Positions 7,138 through 15,853 of a DNA stretch of 64,000 nt are shown piece after piece (positions within the stretch are counted from its first letter, which is position 1; every line of letters starts with the position of its first letter). Both the position numbers and the translations under genes were made by a program. The DNA lies in the NCBI GenBank assembly GCA_014860355.1, contig JACZJV010000101.1, positions 47,018-111,017 on the forward strand. The letters are read 5' to 3'. This DNA comes from Burkholderiales bacterium (GTDB lineage Bacteria; Pseudomonadota; Gammaproteobacteria; Burkholderiales; SG8-39). Under the pieces are notes generated by a model. That model had not been told where the DNA came from. It saw only the letters and a list, made by a program, of their open reading frames with translations, and made no database searches.

Positions 7138-9096
7138 ATGTCGAGTACCACCGAACAAACCGGCGCCAAGGTCACTTTTCGCCGCTACAAGGACGGCGAC
7201 GAGAAATGGAAGCGCTGGCAGGAGCAGATTTTCGATGCTGACCACTCGCACAAGTGCCCGACCTATATCCAGGCGACGCCGCCCTGCCAGGGCAGTTGCC
7301 CGGCGGGCGAGGACATCCGCGGCTACCTGAACATCGTGCGCGGCGTCGAAAAGCCGCCGGCCGGACTCAGCTGGCAGGAGTATGCGTTTCGCCGTCTCGC
7401 CGGCGCCAACCCGTTCCCCTCGGTGATGGGGCGGGTGTGCCCGGCGCCCTGCGAATCGGGCTGCAACCGCAACGAGGTCGAGGATTTCGTCGGCATCAAC
7501 TCGGTGGAGCACTTCCTCGGCGACACGGCGATCGCCAGGAATTTCGGCTATGAAAAGCCCGCGGCGAGGAGCGGCAGGAAAGTCGCGGTGATCGGCGGCG
7601 GGCCGGCGGGACTGTCCTGCGCCTATCAGCTTGCGCGCAAGGGCCACGAGGTCACCATTTTCGACGAACACGCGGAGCTGGGCGGCATGATGCGCTACGG
7701 CATCCCGGGTTTCCGCACGCCGCGCAAGATTCTCGACGCCGAAATCCAGCGCATCCTCGACCTCGGCATCGAGACGCGGCTTTCCTGCCGCATCGGCACC
7801 GACCTCACGATGGAGCAGATCCGCGCCGAGTTCGACGCGGTGTTCCTCGGCCTGGGCGCGCAGTCGGGACGAGCGCTGCCCTGCGCGGGCAACGAGGCGC
7901 CGAACGTGGTCACGGCCACTGCGTTTCTGCAGGCATTCAATGACGGGCGCATGCGCCACGTCGGCAAGCGCGTGGTGGTTGTCGGCGGCGGGGACACCTC
8001 GATCGATGTCGTCACCGTCGCGCGGCGCCTCGGCCACATAGTTCACGCGCACGAGGCGGACCGCCCCGAGCGCGCCATCGCGAGCTACACCGCGCACGAT
8101 GTCGCCGAAGTTTCGGCCAGGCAGGGCGCGCAGGTGGTGCTTACCTCGGTGTTCGCGGTCGACGGGATGCAGGCGAACAAGCACGAGGTCGAGCAGGCCA
8201 CGGCAGAGGGCATTACCATCCGCGGCAGCCTGACCCCGGTCGCGCTGGTGCTCGGCGCCGACGGTCGCGCTGCGGCGCTGCGCGTGGCGCAATGCGTAGC
8301 GAAAGTTGTCGGCGGCCGGCTCGAGGTCAAGCCCGTTCCCGGAACCGAGGAAGACATACCCGGCGACCTGTTCGTCTCTGCCATCGGCCAGTCGGTGGAC
8401 TTCACCGGACTGGAGGAATTCAACGACGGCAAAGGCGCGGTGAGCGCGGACAAGAACTACCAGGTCACGGGCAAGCCGGGCGTGTTCGTCGGCGGGGACA
8501 TCGTGCGGCCGAACCTGTTGACCACGGCGATCGGGCACGGCTCGATTGCGGCCGACGGCATAGACCGGTTCCTGCGCGGCGAGATGCTGGAGAAGCGTCC
8601 CAAGATCGACGTTCACCATTTCGACCTGGTGCGCAAGATGGTCGAGGCAGGCGTGAAGATCGTGGAGGAGAAGCTGGAACCGCAGCGCGGCACCGACGCT
8701 TCCAGCGCCGCCGTGCACAACTACGACGACCGTTCCAGCCGGCACGTGGTTCCGCACGAGGAACTGTTCCTGGGGTACTTTCCCAGCGTGCTGCGCAACA
8801 AGCGCCACACCATCACGCTGACCGAAGAAACCGCGCTAGGCAACTTTGACGAGCGCATCGTGGCGCTGGCCGAAGCCCAGGCGCAGGCCGAGGCCAAGCG
8901 CTGCATGAGTTGCGGGCAGTGTTTCGAATGCGACAACTGCGTGGTGTACTGCCCGCAGATCGCGGTCAAGAAGGTGCCGAAGGCGCAGTCGACCATGGGA
9001 CGCTACGTCTATACCGACTACGACCGCTGCATCGGCTGCCATATCTGCGCCGATGTCTGTCCAACCGGGTACATCAAAATGGGCTTGGGCGAGTAA
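7138..9096 (+). CDS. dsrL: DsrL paralogue (copy 2), tandem duplicate
   Basis: A 652-residue protein colinear with the preceding DsrL, with the same N-terminal cysteines, FAD motif, GGGDTSID nucleotide site and C-terminal double ferredoxin. The segment equivalent to YRR at 337-339 of copy 1 is SVF at 337-339 here, and the following EMPA is GMQA. In related GltD-type enzymes that Arg-rich strand is associated with binding the 2'-phosphate of NADPH, so a change in pyridine-nucleotide preference is possible (inference). The start at 7138 is chosen because the product then begins like copy 1; an in-frame ATG at 6967 lies inside copy 1. Confidence 0.93.
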   Translation: MSSTTEQTGAKVTFRRYKDGDEKWKRWQEQIFDADHSHKCPTYIQATPPCQGSCPAGEDIRGYLNIVRGVEKPPAGLSWQEYAFRRLAGANPFPSVMGRVCPAPCESGCNRNEVEDFVGINSVEHFLGDTAIARNFGYEKPAARSGRKVAVIGGGPAGLSCAYQLARKGHEVTIFDEHAELGGMMRYGIPGFRTPRKILDAEIQRILDLGIETRLSCRIGTDLTMEQIRAEFDAVFLGLGAQSGRALPCAGNEAPNVVTATAFLQAFNDGRMRHVGKRVVVVGGGDTSIDVVTVARRLGHIVHAHEADRPERAIASYTAHDVAEVSARQGAQVVLTSVFAVDGMQANKHEVEQATAEGITIRGSLTPVALVLGADGRAAALRVAQCVAKVVGGRLEVKPVPGTEEDIPGDLFVSAIGQSVDFTGLEEFNDGKGAVSADKNYQVTGKPGVFVGGDIVRPNLLTTAIGHGSIAADGIDRFLRGEMLEKRPKIDVHHFDLVRKMVEAGVKIVEEKLEPQRGTDASSAAVHNYDDRSSRHVVPHEELFLGYFPSVLRNKRHTITLTEETALGNFDERIVALAEAQAQAEAKRCMSCGQCFECDNCVVYCPQIAVKKVPKAQSTMGRYVYTDYDRCIGCHICADVCPTGYIKMGLGE

Positions 9097-9151
9097 GAGG
9101 CCGTTGCAGATACGTATTTTTCATTTTGAAATGAAGTCCAGGGAGCGAGAA

Positions 9152-9550
9152 GTGAAACGTAACGGGATTGGAGCCTTGAGCAGCCGCGTCGCGCGCGCGG
9201 CCTGCGTGCTCGCGCTGTTGCTGCCCGTACTCGCGTTCGCCTCCGACCGGGTGCCCAAGCCGGTCATCGACATCGACAAGCCGGGCAAGTGCGTGGAAGA
9301 CACGGCGACCATGCGCAGGGAGCATCCGGACCTGCTCCGGCACCAGCGCGACCTGACGATGCACGAGGGCGTACGCACGCGCAAGTACAGCCTCAAGCAG
9401 TGCGTTGCATGCCACGCCAGCACCAGGACCGGCAGCGTGCTCGGTGAGAAGGGTTTCTGCCAGAGCTGCCACACTTACGCGAGCGTCAGCATCGATTGCT
9501 TTCGCTGCCACTCGTCCAGGCCGAAGCCGTCCTCCGGAGCGAAGCCATGA
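9152..9550 (+). CDS. dsrJ: DsrJ, periplasmic trihaem cytochrome c of DsrMKJOP
   Basis: A 132-residue secreted protein with an N-terminal hydrophobic signal or anchor (to about residue 30) and exactly three haem c motifs: CVACH, CQSCH and CFRCH. Cys47, in PGKCVED, matches the conserved cysteine known as an unusual distal haem ligand in DsrJ. The GTG at 9152 is preferred because GGGAGCGA lies just upstream; an ATG at 9131 would add seven residues. It overlaps dsrO by four bases (ATGA). Confidence 0.93.
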   Translation: MKRNGIGALSSRVARAACVLALLLPVLAFASDRVPKPVIDIDKPGKCVEDTATMRREHPDLLRHQRDLTMHEGVRTRKYSLKQCVACHASTRTGSVLGEKGFCQSCHTYASVSIDCFRCHSSRPKPSSGAKP

Positions 9551-10293
9551 GCGCCGACAGGAACGAGGGGTTCAGCCGGCGCGGGTTTCTCGCCATCTCC
9601 GCGGCCACCCTGGGCGGGGTGATGCTGGCGCCGGGAATACGCCTGATCGAGATCGCCCGCGCGCGCGCGCCGGATCAGCCGGTGTCCGGGAAGGTGCGCT
9701 GGGGCCTGCTGATCGACACCAACAAGTGCGCTCCCGGCTGCGACGATTGCGTCAAGGCCTGCGCCACCGAGAACGGACTCAAGGACACCGGGCATCCGCG
9801 CACCGACGCGCAGTGGATACGCAAGGTCGAATTGAAGGACATGCGCACCGGCCGCAACAATTCCGTGCCGGTGATGTGCCAGCATTGCGAGCATCCGCCC
9901 TGCGTCGACGTCTGCCCCACCGGCGCCTCGTTCAAACGCGCCGACGGCATCGTGCTGGTCGACCGGCACATCTGCATCGGCTGCCGCTATTGCATCATGG
10001 CCTGCCCGTACAAGGCGCGCACGATAGTGTTCGAGAACATCACCGACCAGAACCCGGACGTGCCGCGGGGCAGCGGCTGCGCCGAGAGTTGCACGCTGTG
10101 CGTGCACCGTGTCGACCGCGACCAGCAGCCCGCCTGTGTCGAAGCCTGTACCAGGGCGGGGCACAATGCGATGATCTTCGGCGACCTGAACGATCCGCAC
10201 AGCGAAATCGCGCAGCGCGTCGCGAAATACGCCAGCACGCAGATCCGGGCCGACCTGAAGCTCAATCCCGGCGTACGCTATCAAGGACTGTGA
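9547..10293 (+). CDS. dsrO: DsrO, periplasmic ferredoxin-like subunit of DsrMKJOP
   Basis: A 248-residue iron-sulfur protein of the DmsB/NrfC type. A twin-arginine signal (SRRGFLAISAATLGG) directs folded export. Four cysteine groups are visible, including CAPGCDDCVKAC, CQHCEHPPCVDVCP and CIGCRYCIMACP, enough for several [4Fe-4S] clusters. It would link haem protein DsrJ and membrane subunit DsrP. The ATG at 9547 overlaps the dsrJ stop; a longer start at 9496 would put 17 residues before the Tat signal and is less likely. Confidence 0.94.
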   Translation: MSADRNEGFSRRGFLAISAATLGGVMLAPGIRLIEIARARAPDQPVSGKVRWGLLIDTNKCAPGCDDCVKACATENGLKDTGHPRTDAQWIRKVELKDMRTGRNNSVPVMCQHCEHPPCVDVCPTGASFKRADGIVLVDRHICIGCRYCIMACPYKARTIVFENITDQNPDVPRGSGCAESCTLCVHRVDRDQQPACVEACTRAGHNAMIFGDLNDPHSEIAQRVAKYASTQIRADLKLNPGVRYQGL

Positions 10294-10294
10294 C

Positions 10295-11488
10295 ATGGCC
10301 GAATCCCTGATCTATTGCGAACTCGGCGGCAGCGGCCGCCGTTACTGGGCGCTGCTCGCATTGCTCGGCGTTCCCCTCGCGCTGGGCGCGTTCGCCTATT
10401 TCTACATCGAGCACTACGGCCATATCGCCACCGGCATGGACAACCAGATCGTCTGGGGCATGCCGCATGTGTTCGCGGTATTTCTCGTGATCGCTGCAAC
10501 CGGTGCGCTCAACATCGCCATGGCGGCCTCGGTGTTCCGCAAGGCGGTCTACAGGCCCGTGGCGCCGCTGTCGGCGCTGGTGTCCCTCGCCCTGCTGGTC
10601 GGCGGCCTCGCGGTGCTGATGCTCGATCTGGGCCGATCAGACCGCATGATCGTGGCGATAACGAAATTGAACCCCGCATCGCTATTCGCCCGCAGGGTCA
10701 TTTTCTACGACGGCTTCATGCTCAGCGTCGGGGTATATCTTTGGTTCCTGCTCGAGCGGCGCATGAACCGCTATATCAAGCCGGCAGCCATTGTGGCTTT
10801 CTTCTGGCAGCTGTTGCTGGTCACCAGCACGGGCCTGGAGTTCGGCTTTAATTTTCGCGCGGTCTACGATTCCGTGCTGTACGCGCCGATGTTCATCGCG
10901 TTTTCGTCGGCCTACGGCGCGGCGGCATTGATTCTGGTCCTGCTTGCCGTTTGCCGCTGGGAAGAAAGACCGGTTTCGGACGAGTTGTTGCGCCGGCTCA
11001 AGAATTGGCTGGGCATTTCCGTCGGCGCTTCGCTGTTCTTCGCAGTACTGTTCCTCGGCACCAAGTACGAGCTCGCGCGCTCGCGCGACGTCGCGCGTTT
11101 TCTGCTGTTCGACGGCGGCGTGTACACTGCGCTGCTCTGGTTGGGCCAGATCGCCCTCGGCGGCATCGCGCCCCTCGCGCTGCTGCTGCGCTCGCCCTTG
11201 AGGCGCAGCGCCCTCGGCTGGGCCTGCGCTATGGTGATCCTGGGCGGGCTGGCGCAGATGTACGTCACCCTGATAGGCGGGCAGGCCTATCCGCAAATCC
11301 TGTTTCCCGGACTGGTCGAATCCAGCAGTTTCTTCGATGGCGAGATCCATCCCTATACGCCGAGCCTGGTGGAGGTTCTGCTCGGGATGGGTGCGGTGGC
11401 GCTTGCGGCGGCCATCATCGCCGTCGCGCTGCGCGCGCTTGCCATGCTGCCGACGCGGCTGGACCAGAGCGCCGGGCCGCAGGCCTGA
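10295..11488 (+). CDS. dsrP: DsrP, NrfD-like membrane subunit of DsrMKJOP
   Basis: A 397-residue integral membrane protein with about ten hydrophobic helices, of the NrfD/PsrC family that exchanges electrons with quinones. It begins two bases after dsrO. With DsrM it would give the complex two quinone-reactive membrane modules. Length is normal and no truncation is seen. Confidence 0.93.
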   Translation: MAESLIYCELGGSGRRYWALLALLGVPLALGAFAYFYIEHYGHIATGMDNQIVWGMPHVFAVFLVIAATGALNIAMAASVFRKAVYRPVAPLSALVSLALLVGGLAVLMLDLGRSDRMIVAITKLNPASLFARRVIFYDGFMLSVGVYLWFLLERRMNRYIKPAAIVAFFWQLLLVTSTGLEFGFNFRAVYDSVLYAPMFIAFSSAYGAAALILVLLAVCRWEERPVSDELLRRLKNWLGISVGASLFFAVLFLGTKYELARSRDVARFLLFDGGVYTALLWLGQIALGGIAPLALLLRSPLRRSALGWACAMVILGGLAQMYVTLIGGQAYPQILFPGLVESSSFFDGEIHPYTPSLVEVLLGMGAVALAAAIIAVALRALAMLPTRLDQSAGPQA

Positions 11489-11524
11489 GCCCGCGCCTGC
11501 GGCCCTCAATGCCACCGCAATAAC

Positions 11525-12928
11525 ATGCACCGGTTCCTGGTTTCAGCCGCGCGCAAGTCTTCGGGCAAGACCAGCGTGAGCATCGGCCTGGCGGCGGAGT
11601 TGTCGCGTCGCGGCCTCGCCGTGCAGACATTCAAGAAGGGCCCGGATTACATCGATCCGATCTGGCTCTCGGCAGCGACCGGCCGCAACTGCCGCAATCT
11701 GGATTTCAACTTGTCCACTCCGGAACAGCTGCGGCTGGAGTTCGCGCGTCATAGCGCCGGCGCCGATATCTGCCTGGTCGAAGGCAACAAGGGCCTGTAC
11801 GACGGACTCGATCTGCATGGCAAGAACAGCAATGCCGCGCTGGCGCAACTGCTGGACCTGCCGGTGGTGCTGGTGCTCGACGCACGCGGCATGACCCGCG
11901 GCATCGCACCGCTGATACTCGGCTATCAGGCCTTCGAGCGCTCGCTCGGCATCGCCGGCGTAATCCTCTCCAGGGTCGGCGGCGCGCGCCACGAATCCAA
12001 GCTGCGCGCGGTGATAGAACACTACACCGACGTACCGGTGCTGGGCGCGGTGCAGGAGGATCCGCGGCTGGCGATCGCCGAGCGCCACATCGGCCTTGTG
12101 CCCGCCCACGAGGACGGCGCCGCGCAGACCCGCATCGCACTGCTCGCCGCGGCTGTGGCAAAGCAGGTCGATCTGGAACGCTTGCTCGCGCTTACGCGCA
12201 GCCGGGGGGCGTTACCCCCTGCGCCGCGGCCGGCGCCTGCGCCCGGGCCGGGCGTGCGCATAGGCGTCGCGCGCGACCGCGCATTCGGTTTCTACTATCC
12301 GGACGACCTCGAGGCGCTGGAGCGTGCCGGTGCCGAACTGCTGTTCTTCGACACGCTGCGCGAGGCGCAGCTGCCGCGGGTGGACGGGCTCATCATCGGC
12401 GGCGGCTTTCCCGAAATGTTCATGCGCGAGCTCGAGGCAAATACCACGATGCGCGGCGAAATACTCGCGGCGATCCGGGCGGGCATGCCCGCATATGCCG
12501 AATGCGGCGGGCTCATGTACCTCGCGCGCTCGCTATGCTGGCGCGGCGAGACGCGTCGAATGGTGGGTGCGATCGCGGGGGACGTGGTGATGCACGAGCG
12601 GCCGGTCGGCCGCGGTTACGTCAGGCTCGCCCCGACCGAAGCCCACCCCTGGGGCGGGCACGGCGAAAGAGCTGCGGAAATTCCGGCGCACGAGTTTCAC
12701 TACTCGAGCATCGACGGACTGGCCGCAGACACGCGCTTCGCCTACCGCGTGGCGCGCGGTTTCGGCACCGACGGAAAATCCGACGGCATCGTGGTCAGCA
12801 ACCTGCTGGCCAATTACGCGCATCTGCGCAGCGCCGGAAGCTACGACTGGGCGGCGCGCTTCGTCGGATTCGTCCGGGACAAGGCGGGTCGCCGCACCCC
12901 GGCGCCGACCCTGGCTGCGGCGCACTGA
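11525..12928 (+). CDS. dsrN: DsrN, siroheme amidase (CobB/CbiA family)
   Basis: A 467-residue cobyrinic acid a,c-diamide synthase homologue. The N-terminal P-loop region is ARKSSGKTSVSIGLA, and the C-terminal class I glutamine amidotransferase has its nucleophile in AECGGLMYLARS. In dsr operons this protein is thought to amidate siroheme to siroamide, the rDsrAB cofactor. The two domains are joined by a Pro/Ala-rich linker near residue 230-243, encoded partly by a G-run/C-run palindrome (12205-12219). True CobB is an alternative, but no other cobalamin genes are nearby. Confidence 0.9.
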   Translation: MHRFLVSAARKSSGKTSVSIGLAAELSRRGLAVQTFKKGPDYIDPIWLSAATGRNCRNLDFNLSTPEQLRLEFARHSAGADICLVEGNKGLYDGLDLHGKNSNAALAQLLDLPVVLVLDARGMTRGIAPLILGYQAFERSLGIAGVILSRVGGARHESKLRAVIEHYTDVPVLGAVQEDPRLAIAERHIGLVPAHEDGAAQTRIALLAAAVAKQVDLERLLALTRSRGALPPAPRPAPAPGPGVRIGVARDRAFGFYYPDDLEALERAGAELLFFDTLREAQLPRVDGLIIGGGFPEMFMRELEANTTMRGEILAAIRAGMPAYAECGGLMYLARSLCWRGETRRMVGAIAGDVVMHERPVGRGYVRLAPTEAHPWGGHGERAAEIPAHEFHYSSIDGLAADTRFAYRVARGFGTDGKSDGIVVSNLLANYAHLRSAGSYDWAARFVGFVRDKAGRRTPAPTLAAAH

Positions 12929-12937
12929 TATGCGCGC

Positions 12938-13729
12938 ATGAACGCGCCTGGCACTCGCGCCATGCTCCCGGGCATGGTCTATCTGGTGGGGGCGGGGCCC
13001 GGCGATCCGGAGCTGCTGACCCTGCGTGCGGCAAAACTGCTGGCCGAGGCCGAGGTCATCGTCCACGACCACCTCGTCTCGGCGCCCATACTCGAGATGT
13101 GCCATGGCGGCGCGCAGCTCATCTACGCCGGCAAAGAGCGCGGCAATCATGCGCTCGACCAGACCGATTTGAATCAGCTGCTGGTTCGCCTTGCGCGCGA
13201 GGGCAAGCGCGTGATCCGGTTGAAGGGCGGCGATCCGTTCATATTCGGCCGCGGCGGCGAAGAGGTCGAAGCGCTGGCTGCAGCCGGCATCGCCTTCGAA
13301 GTGGTTCCGGGAATCACGGCAGCCTGCGGCGTAGCAGCGTATGCCGGCATCCCGCTTACCCATCGCGATCATGCCAATTCCTGTCTGTTCGTTGCCGGCC
13401 ACCTCAAGGACGGCAGCATCGATCTGGACTGGGACTTCCTTGCGCGCCCGGGCCGCACGCTGGTGGTGTACATGGGGCTGCTGGGTTTGCCCACCCTGTG
13501 CCGCGAACTCGTGGCACACGGAGTGCCCGAAACCACGCCCGCGGCGATCGTGCAACACGGCACCACGCAGAGCCAGCGTACGGTCGCGGGTACGCTCGCG
13601 ACACTGCCGCAGCTGGCCCAGGCCGCGCGCCTGGCGCCGCCTACCCTGATTATCATCGGGGGCGTGGTGCGCCTGCACACGCGGCTCGCCTGGTACGAGT
13701 CACTGGCGGCAGCGGCGGCCAGGGACTAG
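12938..13729 (+). CDS. cobA: Uroporphyrinogen-III C-methyltransferase (SUMT)
   Basis: A 263-residue SAM-dependent methyltransferase that makes precorrin-2 from uroporphyrinogen III, the first committed step to siroheme. Visible motifs are [15 protein letters not shown] near the N terminus and [13 protein letters not shown]. It lacks the CysG N-terminal dehydrogenase/ferrochelatase domain. It follows dsrN by nine bases, so it is probably co-transcribed to supply rDsrAB cofactor. A later ATG at 12962 would fit the family N terminus equally well. Confidence 0.93.
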   Translation: MNAPGTRAMLPGMVYLVGAGPGDPELLTLRAAKLLAEAEVIVHDHLVSAPILEMCHGGAQLIYAGKERGNHALDQTDLNQLLVRLAREGKRVIRLKGGDPFIFGRGGEEVEALAAAGIAFEVVPGITAACGVAAYAGIPLTHRDHANSCLFVAGHLKDGSIDLDWDFLARPGRTLVVYMGLLGLPTLCRELVAHGVPETTPAAIVQHGTTQSQRTVAGTLATLPQLAQAARLAPPTLIIIGGVVRLHTRLAWYESLAAAAARD

Positions 13730-13745
13730 CTGGTGCGGTTCGGAT

Positions 13746-14423
13746 CTAGTGCTTGCGCGGTTCGGTCGCGCCTTGCGGTGCGGATCTTTGCTCTACCGCA
13801 AACACTGCGGCTTCGACCCGCGAGGTGAAGTTGAGCTTCGACAGGATGTGGCGAACATGCAGCTTCACAGTGTCGTAGCTGATGTCGAGCGCGCGCGCGA
13901 TGGCCTTGTTCGACATGCCCTGCGCCAGGTGACTGAGAATCTCGCGCTCGCGATCGGTCAGCTGCCCCAGCAGGTTCTCGCGGGTTTTGCCCTGCCTCCC
14001 GGGCTGCAGCAGGTCCACAAGTTTCATCGTCATTGCCGGTGCGACCACGGTTTCACCGCGCACTGCGCGCAGGATGGCGTCGGTGACGTCCTCGGGCTCC
14101 ATGTCCTTCAGCAGGTAGCCGCGCGCCCCGGCGTGCAGCGCGTTGGCAAGATCGTCTTCGGAGTCCGATACGGTCAGGATCAGGGTGGGACCGCTCCAGC
14201 CGTAATCCTGCAGGGTGCGCAGCAGCGCAAGTCCGCCGTGCGGCGGCAAATTGAGGTCGAGTAGCAGCACGTCCGGCTTCTCCTCCTGCATCAGGCGCGC
14301 GGCCTCGGTGGCGCCGGCGGTGGCCGCCACCACCTCGATGTTGTTGCGGCCATGCAGCAACTCGGCCAGACCTTTGCGGAACAGCGTATGGTCATCGACC
14401 AGCATTACGCGAACCGCGCTCAT
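13746..14423 (-). CDS. NarL-type response regulator beside the dsr operon
   Basis: A 225-residue LuxR-family response regulator: an N-terminal receiver with the phosphorylation site in LLLDLNLPPHGG and a C-terminal LuxR helix-turn-helix (LTDREREILSHLAQGMSNKA). Its ATG overlaps the stop of the upstream kinase gene (ATGA), so the two form a cognate pair. It converges with the dsr operon, ending 17 bases from it. A role in controlling dsr or tusA-dsrE2 is inference from position. Confidence 0.93.
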   Translation of the reverse strand: MSAVRVMLVDDHTLFRKGLAELLHGRNNIEVVAATAGATEAARLMQEEKPDVLLLDLNLPPHGGLALLRTLQDYGWSGPTLILTVSDSEDDLANALHAGARGYLLKDMEPEDVTDAILRAVRGETVVAPAMTMKLVDLLQPGRQGKTRENLLGQLTDREREILSHLAQGMSNKAIARALDISYDTVKLHVRHILSKLNFTSRVEAAVFAVEQRSAPQGATEPRKH

Positions 14424-15628
14424 GCTTGCGTTCCGCGCGCCGGAAACACCAGGCTGACGCGCGCGCCTCCCTGGGGCAGATTGACGATTTCGATCGCGCC
14501 GTTCAGCCGCTGCGCGCGTTCGCGCATGATGTTGACGCCGAGGTGATGGCGCAGGTGGGTATGCTGCTCGGCGCCGCCCAGGCGCTGGCCGAATGCGTAA
14601 AAGCCCAGTCCGTCATCCTCTATCGCAAACCGGTATTCGCCGCCGGCCAGTTCCATGGTGAGCTTGGCGCGTTTTGCACCGGAATGGCGCGCCACATTCG
14701 CGAGCGCCTCCTGCATGATGTGGAACACCTGGCTTTCCTCCTCCACGCTCAGGTCGAGGTCCGTGGTGCGGTTGTCGAATGCGAGCGTGATACCGGTGCG
14801 GTCGTGGAATTTGCCCCTCATTTCCTGCAGCGCGTGCACCAGGCCCAGCGGATCCATCCGGTTGCGGAACTGCGACAGCAGCTCCCTCAGGTCGGCGTAA
14901 GCGTCATCCAGCGCCTGCTGCACCTCGTTGGTGTGCTTGAGCGCGCGCTGCTGTTCGTTCGCCTCCAGCGCCTCCTGCATCATGGCGAGCCGGATTTTCA
15001 TATAAGCCATGGTCTGTGCGAGCGAGTCGTGCACCTCGTTCGCGATCAACTGGCGCTCGCTCATCAGCGTCATGCGCATGTTCTCGCGCAACAGGCGGGT
15101 GTTTTCCAGAGCCATGCCCAGGTGCTCGCTGATGGACCGGAACAGCAGCCCCAGCTCTTCCGGCGTGTCGCGCTGCTCGTCGAAGAACAGGGTGTAGGCG
15201 CCCAGCACCCGGCCCATGTGTCGCAGCGGCACCACCAGCGCGGTACCCACGCTGCGGAAATAATCCGATCCCGTCTGCGCTGCGCAATGCTGCAATTCGA
15301 AACTCTGGCGCACGGCGTCGTCGCCCACCGCCGCACCGCAGACACCGCAGTCCAGCGGCACCAACTGCTCCTGCGCGACCACTTCGGGCGTCAGACCCTG
15401 CGATGCGACCAGGCGCAGGTGCGCGCCGTCGCTGGTCACCACGCGCACGAGTCCGGACTGTGCGACCGCGAGCCGGATCATGGTGCCCAGGGAGCGCTCG
15501 AGCAACTTCTCCGGATTGTGCTCTTCGGCGAGCACGAGGGTGAGTTCCGACAGCGCGCGCAAGGCCTGTAGGTCGGTTTCGCGTGCAGCGCCGGCGGCTT
15601 GCAGGGGGCGTATGCCCGGCAGGTTCAT
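14420..15628 (-). CDS. Soluble GAF-domain histidine kinase (NarX/LiaS type)
   Basis: A 402-residue kinase with no membrane segment. A GAF domain spans about residues 25-180 and carries Cys94, Cys97 and Cys115 (LDCGVCGAAVG, ELQHCAA). A HisKA_3 dimerisation domain follows with His200 in ANEVHDSLAQTM, then an HATPase domain with DDGLGF. The absence of a transmembrane sensor suggests a cytoplasmic signal. The cysteines could bind metal, sense redox or react with sulfane sulfur, but none of these is shown. It is divergent from tusA, with 225 bases between. Confidence 0.9.
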   Translation of the reverse strand: MNLPGIRPLQAAGAARETDLQALRALSELTLVLAEEHNPEKLLERSLGTMIRLAVAQSGLVRVVTSDGAHLRLVASQGLTPEVVAQEQLVPLDCGVCGAAVGDDAVRQSFELQHCAAQTGSDYFRSVGTALVVPLRHMGRVLGAYTLFFDEQRDTPEELGLLFRSISEHLGMALENTRLLRENMRMTLMSERQLIANEVHDSLAQTMAYMKIRLAMMQEALEANEQQRALKHTNEVQQALDDAYADLRELLSQFRNRMDPLGLVHALQEMRGKFHDRTGITLAFDNRTTDLDLSVEEESQVFHIMQEALANVARHSGAKRAKLTMELAGGEYRFAIEDDGLGFYAFGQRLGGAEQHTHLRHHLGVNIMRERAQRLNGAIEIVNLPQGGARVSLVFPARGTQA

Positions 15629-15853
15629 GGATTGCTCCGCTCGCGCCGGAGTCGCCTTGCCCCGGCGTCATCATTTTGTCTCAGAGAAATACTACCACGG
15701 CCTGCAGCGCGCGAAAGCCGGACGGGCACGCGACGCCGGACCTAGCCCGGTGCGGGCGAAAGGCCCGGGCAACGATCGTCGTGCCGAGTGCGCCATGCTT
15801 GGTTACAATGGAAAGTGCTGCTAGGGTCTATCTATCAATTCGAGGGAGCTATC

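Noticed and set aside
5148..7175. 675-codon open frame antisense to dsrL copy 1
   Set aside because: It is the complement of a GC-rich coding gene and its translation is Arg/His/Ala/Val-rich with no recognisable domain; the + strand has clear DsrL motifs.
7132..8808. 558-codon open frame antisense to dsrL copy 2
   Set aside because: Same reason: a shadow of a motif-bearing gene, with low-complexity composition.
1..13729. dsr cluster as a sulfate-reducing (reductive) pathway
   Set aside because: dsrEFH and dsrL are present together with tusA and dsrE2, and the surrounding genes are betaproteobacterial; these are marks of the oxidative rDsr pathway.
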